Origin: Candidatus Poribacteria bacterium
GTDB lineage: Bacteria; Poribacteria; WGA-4E; JAJRTO01
Reading direction: 5' to 3'
DNA: 37,546 nt
Assembly: GCA_024278235.1 (NCBI GenBank)
Contig: JAJRTO010000167.1
Coordinates: forward strand, 1 to 37,546
The position numbers and the translations under genes are program-made. The notes beneath the pieces were generated by a model. That model was not told where the DNA came from. It searched no databases and saw nothing but the letters and a program-made list of their open reading frames with translations. This document shows, one piece after another, positions 34,865 to 37,546 of this stretch (position 1 is the first letter of the stretch; each line of letters starts with the position of its first letter).

Positions 34865-37546
34865 ATGCATCACGCATCACGTATCACACTCTATGGATTG
34901 CTCTTGGGCATCGGTCTCTGTATCGTACAGGCACAATCACCTTCTGAGTTTGCCGTCACTCCCGGTGAACTCATCGTCAAACTCAAGCCTGGCGTCTCAG
35001 CGGATTCCCGGGAATGGATGGATTTCAACCGCCAGCAGAATATGCTTGCAGCGCAACCGATATCCCCCTCGTTGCGTGGGACCTATCTACTACGTTTCCG
35101 GCCGGAATCCGATCCGTTTGTTCTCGCAGGGCAATATCGGAAGAGTGGTCTCGTGATGGAAGCGGAACCCAATTATCTCCGCCGCACATGCAGTGTCACT
35201 CCGGATGACCCTCGATATGCTGATCAGTGGAACCTCCCCATGATCCATATGCCGGAGGCATGGGATATCGAGCAGGGAGATCCTTCCATCATCATCGCCA
35301 TTGTCGATACGGGCGCTGATCTGGAGCATATCGATCTGAAGCCGAATATCTGGATAAATCCTGGTGAAATTGCGGGCAATGGAGTCGACGATGACCGTAA
35401 TGGATATGTGGATGACGTGAATGGATGGGATTTCGCGGATGCACCGAACTTACCGGGCCGTGGCGACTTCGAGAAGCGGGACAATGAACCGATCGACGAA
35501 ACGGGGCATGGTACTCATGTCATGGGAATTGCAGGTGCGCGCGGCAACAACGGCGAGGGTATCGCTGGCGTGGCGTGGAACTGTACGCTCATGCCGGTCC
35601 GTTCCGGATTCGCGGTGATCGGTGGAGGAACCTACCTGCAAGACGATGATTCCGCCGCCGGCATCGTGTACGCCGCAGATAACGGGGCACACGTGATCAG
35701 TATGAGTTGGGGGGACCGCGTCAACTCATTTATCATACGTGACGCCATCGAATACGCTTATCAGAAAGGCTGTGTTCTCATTGCCGCAGCAGGAAACGAG
35801 CGGAAACCGGATGTCCTCTACCCTGCAGCTCTCCGCCACGTGATGGCGGTTACCGCTACGGATGAGAACGACCAGCACTCCTATTTCGCCAATTCAGGCG
35901 CCGAAGTGGATATCGGTGCACCGGGATTGGTGATATGGAGTACCAAGATCAACGACGGATATCGACGAGAATCCGGTACGTCGATGGCGGCACCTCACGT
36001 TGCAGGGGCAGCCGCACTCCTCCTTTCAAAACGTCCTGCGCTCGCTTTCGAGGACATCCGCCAAATCCTGATCGCTACTGCGGATCCGATGGAGGACAGT
36101 CCAAAAATGGTGGAGGCAGGGCGATTGAATGTTGCTCGAGCACTTATGTTGGCCTCCAGTCCCGTTGTGCGAATCATGTCCCCGGAGACGCACTCAGGAA
36201 CGGATCAGCAGATCTCCATCCTGGGCTCCGCTGCAGGAATCGGATTTCAGGAATATCGCTTGCTCTACGGCCCATCCACCGTCCCGGAAAACTGGTTTCC
36301 TATTGGGAATCCCGTGCGTGACCCGCAATGGAATGGGACGCTGGGTGTCTGGGATACATCCTCGCTCCCGGAAGGGAAGTACTCGATCCGCCTGGAGATC
36401 GCGCTGGACGACCGTTCTGTCTTGCGCGATGAGGTCGTCGTCGAGGTCGATCACACGCCGCCTCAGATTCAAGATGTCCGGGTCGATACATGGTTGCAGG
36501 GAGATCACTACAATACGATCTTGTCCTGGCTCACGGATGATGTCACGCGAGACGAGGTATGGATACGTTCCAGGAGGGGAATTGATCCGTTCATTCCCTT
36601 GCGTACGGAATCCGAAACAACGGAGCACCTCTTCTCCATCTCAAACTACGTAGATTCGGGTGAGTATGAGATCCTGCTCGTCTCAAGAAACTCGGCGGGG
36701 CTGGAAACCAGAGATGATAATCGAGGGGCCTATTACACCGCAGTCGTGCGGACAGATCATTTCTCACCGTATGGCGTTATCGCGCAGGATTCCAGTTTCC
36801 CTGCATTGCATATTGCTCAAGGACTCGCCGATTTCAATCGTAATGGCTACCCCGAAATCGTCACCATGGAGACGGGCGGCTCTGGCTACACCGACGTCAA
36901 GATCTATGAGTATCGGGATGGCTGGCGTGAATCTTTCGCGTCCGGCGATGCGTTTTTCCCCTGGGGCGTCGGGGATATTGACAGCGATGGGCAACAAGAG
37001 ATCCTCGGAAACATAGAGGACACCACTTTCTTGCTGGAAAGTGCTCGACCGGGGGAATTCCCAACACGAAAGATCTGGGAGGAAGAAGGTATCTGGGGAG
37101 GCCAATACACATCGATCAGTGGCCGCCCGTATCTCCTTTCCCGCGACTCATCCAACGAGAGTGTTGCTCTCTACATAGCAGTCGACAACGACCGAATCGA
37201 GCGGGTCACAGAACTTGTCAACCCGACCGAGGGACGAAATGCCCTGATCACAACGTTTGCCGTCGCGGATTTCGATGGAGATGGTGCTGATGAAATCGTT
37301 GCGGGGGATGGGGACGGCGATCTGTTCATCTATGAGCATAGAGGTGATGGGCAGTTTGCCCTGACCTGGCAGAGACGTCTGGAAGGACAATCGGTCCAGC
37401 ATCTTGCAGCAGGGGATACGGATGCCGACGGGTACACCGAATTCGTCGTCGGGGCGCAGTCCAAGAACGACAAGTTCAGTTTAACCCGGGAACACTGGAT
37501 ATACAGTGTGTTTCATCGATCCGGGAATGACCGATACCGGTCCGTC
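34865..37546 (+). CDS. Secreted subtilisin-like S8 serine peptidase with FG-GAP/VCBS-like repeats; runs off the window end
   Basis: ATG 34865, signal peptide MHHASRITLYGLLLGIGLCIVQAQ; catalytic motifs IIAIVDTGAD, DETGHGTHVMGIAG, SGTSMAAPHVAG; repeats GLADFNRNGYPEIV, GVGDIDSDGQQEIL, AVADFDGDGADEIVAGDGDG. No stop in 894 codons, which explains its absence from the ORF track. Confidence 0.92.
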   Translation, partial: MHHASRITLYGLLLGIGLCIVQAQSPSEFAVTPGELIVKLKPGVSADSREWMDFNRQQNMLAAQPISPSLRGTYLLRFRPESDPFVLAGQYRKSGLVMEAEPNYLRRTCSVTPDDPRYADQWNLPMIHMPEAWDIEQGDPSIIIAIVDTGADLEHIDLKPNIWINPGEIAGNGVDDDRNGYVDDVNGWDFADAPNLPGRGDFEKRDNEPIDETGHGTHVMGIAGARGNNGEGIAGVAWNCTLMPVRSGFAVIGGGTYLQDDDSAAGIVYAADNGAHVISMSWGDRVNSFIIRDAIEYAYQKGCVLIAAAGNERKPDVLYPAALRHVMAVTATDENDQHSYFANSGAEVDIGAPGLVIWSTKINDGYRRESGTSMAAPHVAGAAALLLSKRPALAFEDIRQILIATADPMEDSPKMVEAGRLNVARALMLASSPVVRIMSPETHSGTDQQISILGSAAGIGFQEYRLLYGPSTVPENWFPIGNPVRDPQWNGTLGVWDTSSLPEGKYSIRLEIALDDRSVLRDEVVVEVDHTPPQIQDVRVDTWLQGDHYNTILSWLTDDVTRDEVWIRSRRGIDPFIPLRTESETTEHLFSISNYVDSGEYEILLVSRNSAGLETRDDNRGAYYTAVVRTDHFSPYGVIAQDSSFPALHIAQGLADFNRNGYPEIVTMETGGSGYTDVKIYEYRDGWRESFASGDAFFPWGVGDIDSDGQQEILGNIEDTTFLLESARPGEFPTRKIWEEEGIWGGQYTSISGRPYLLSRDSSNESVALYIAVDNDRIERVTELVNPTEGRNALITTFAVADFDGDGADEIVAGDGDGDLFIYEHRGDGQFALTWQRRLEGQSVQHLAAGDTDADGYTEFVVGAQSKNDKFSLTREHWIYSVFHRSGNDRYRSV

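Noticed and set aside
1-37546. CRISPR arrays, tRNA or rRNA genes, IS transposases, phage genes
   Set aside because: No regularly spaced repeats, no tRNA-like cloverleaf other than the tmRNA ends, and no transposase, integrase or phage-type protein seen. A search with tRNAscan-SE/ISfinder would be needed to exclude short remnants.

Overview
The 37.5 kb window is a gene-dense bacterial chromosome segment. The gene mix (Gfo/Idh/MocA dehydrogenase, two sugar-phosphate isomerase/epimerase TIM barrels, Kor-type oxidoreductase) would fit an uncultivated candidate-phylum lineage such as Poribacteria, but that is a guess from gene content only. From left to right it carries: nuoFEDCBA (minus); lipA-lpdA-korA-korB-fumC (plus); a sugar isomerase and a Gfo/Idh/MocA gene; tungstate-type tupB/tupA; a GAF/sigma-54 activator with two branched-chain-type substrate-binding proteins; a Zn-dependent dehydrogenase, a TrmJ-like methylase and a TIM-barrel isomerase; a PspA / bifunctional nuclease / YqiJ-like / PH-like / PspA envelope-stress cluster; smpB; a CBS/CorC protein; an iron-type ABC binding protein, a ferredoxin and a fused permease; a polysaccharide deacetylase; ftsE and ftsX; and a truncated S8 peptidase with FG-GAP-like repeats. 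The most notable feature is not in the ORF track. The apparently noncoding gap between smpB and the upstream pspA paralog encodes a complete tmRNA gene (ssrA, minus strand, 26921 to 26261). Its T-loop is split by a 301-nt insertion with strong group I intron features: P1 with a U.G splice-site wobble, a P7/J8-7 motif GAAGATATAGTCC, GNRA-capped P2 and P9, and a terminal omega-G. Removing nt 26578-26278 restores a perfect T-arm (GCGGG-TTCGATT-CCCGC) and a 7-bp acceptor stem containing the G3.U70 alanine identity pair. All statements come from reading the sequence by eye; no searches or folding programs were run.
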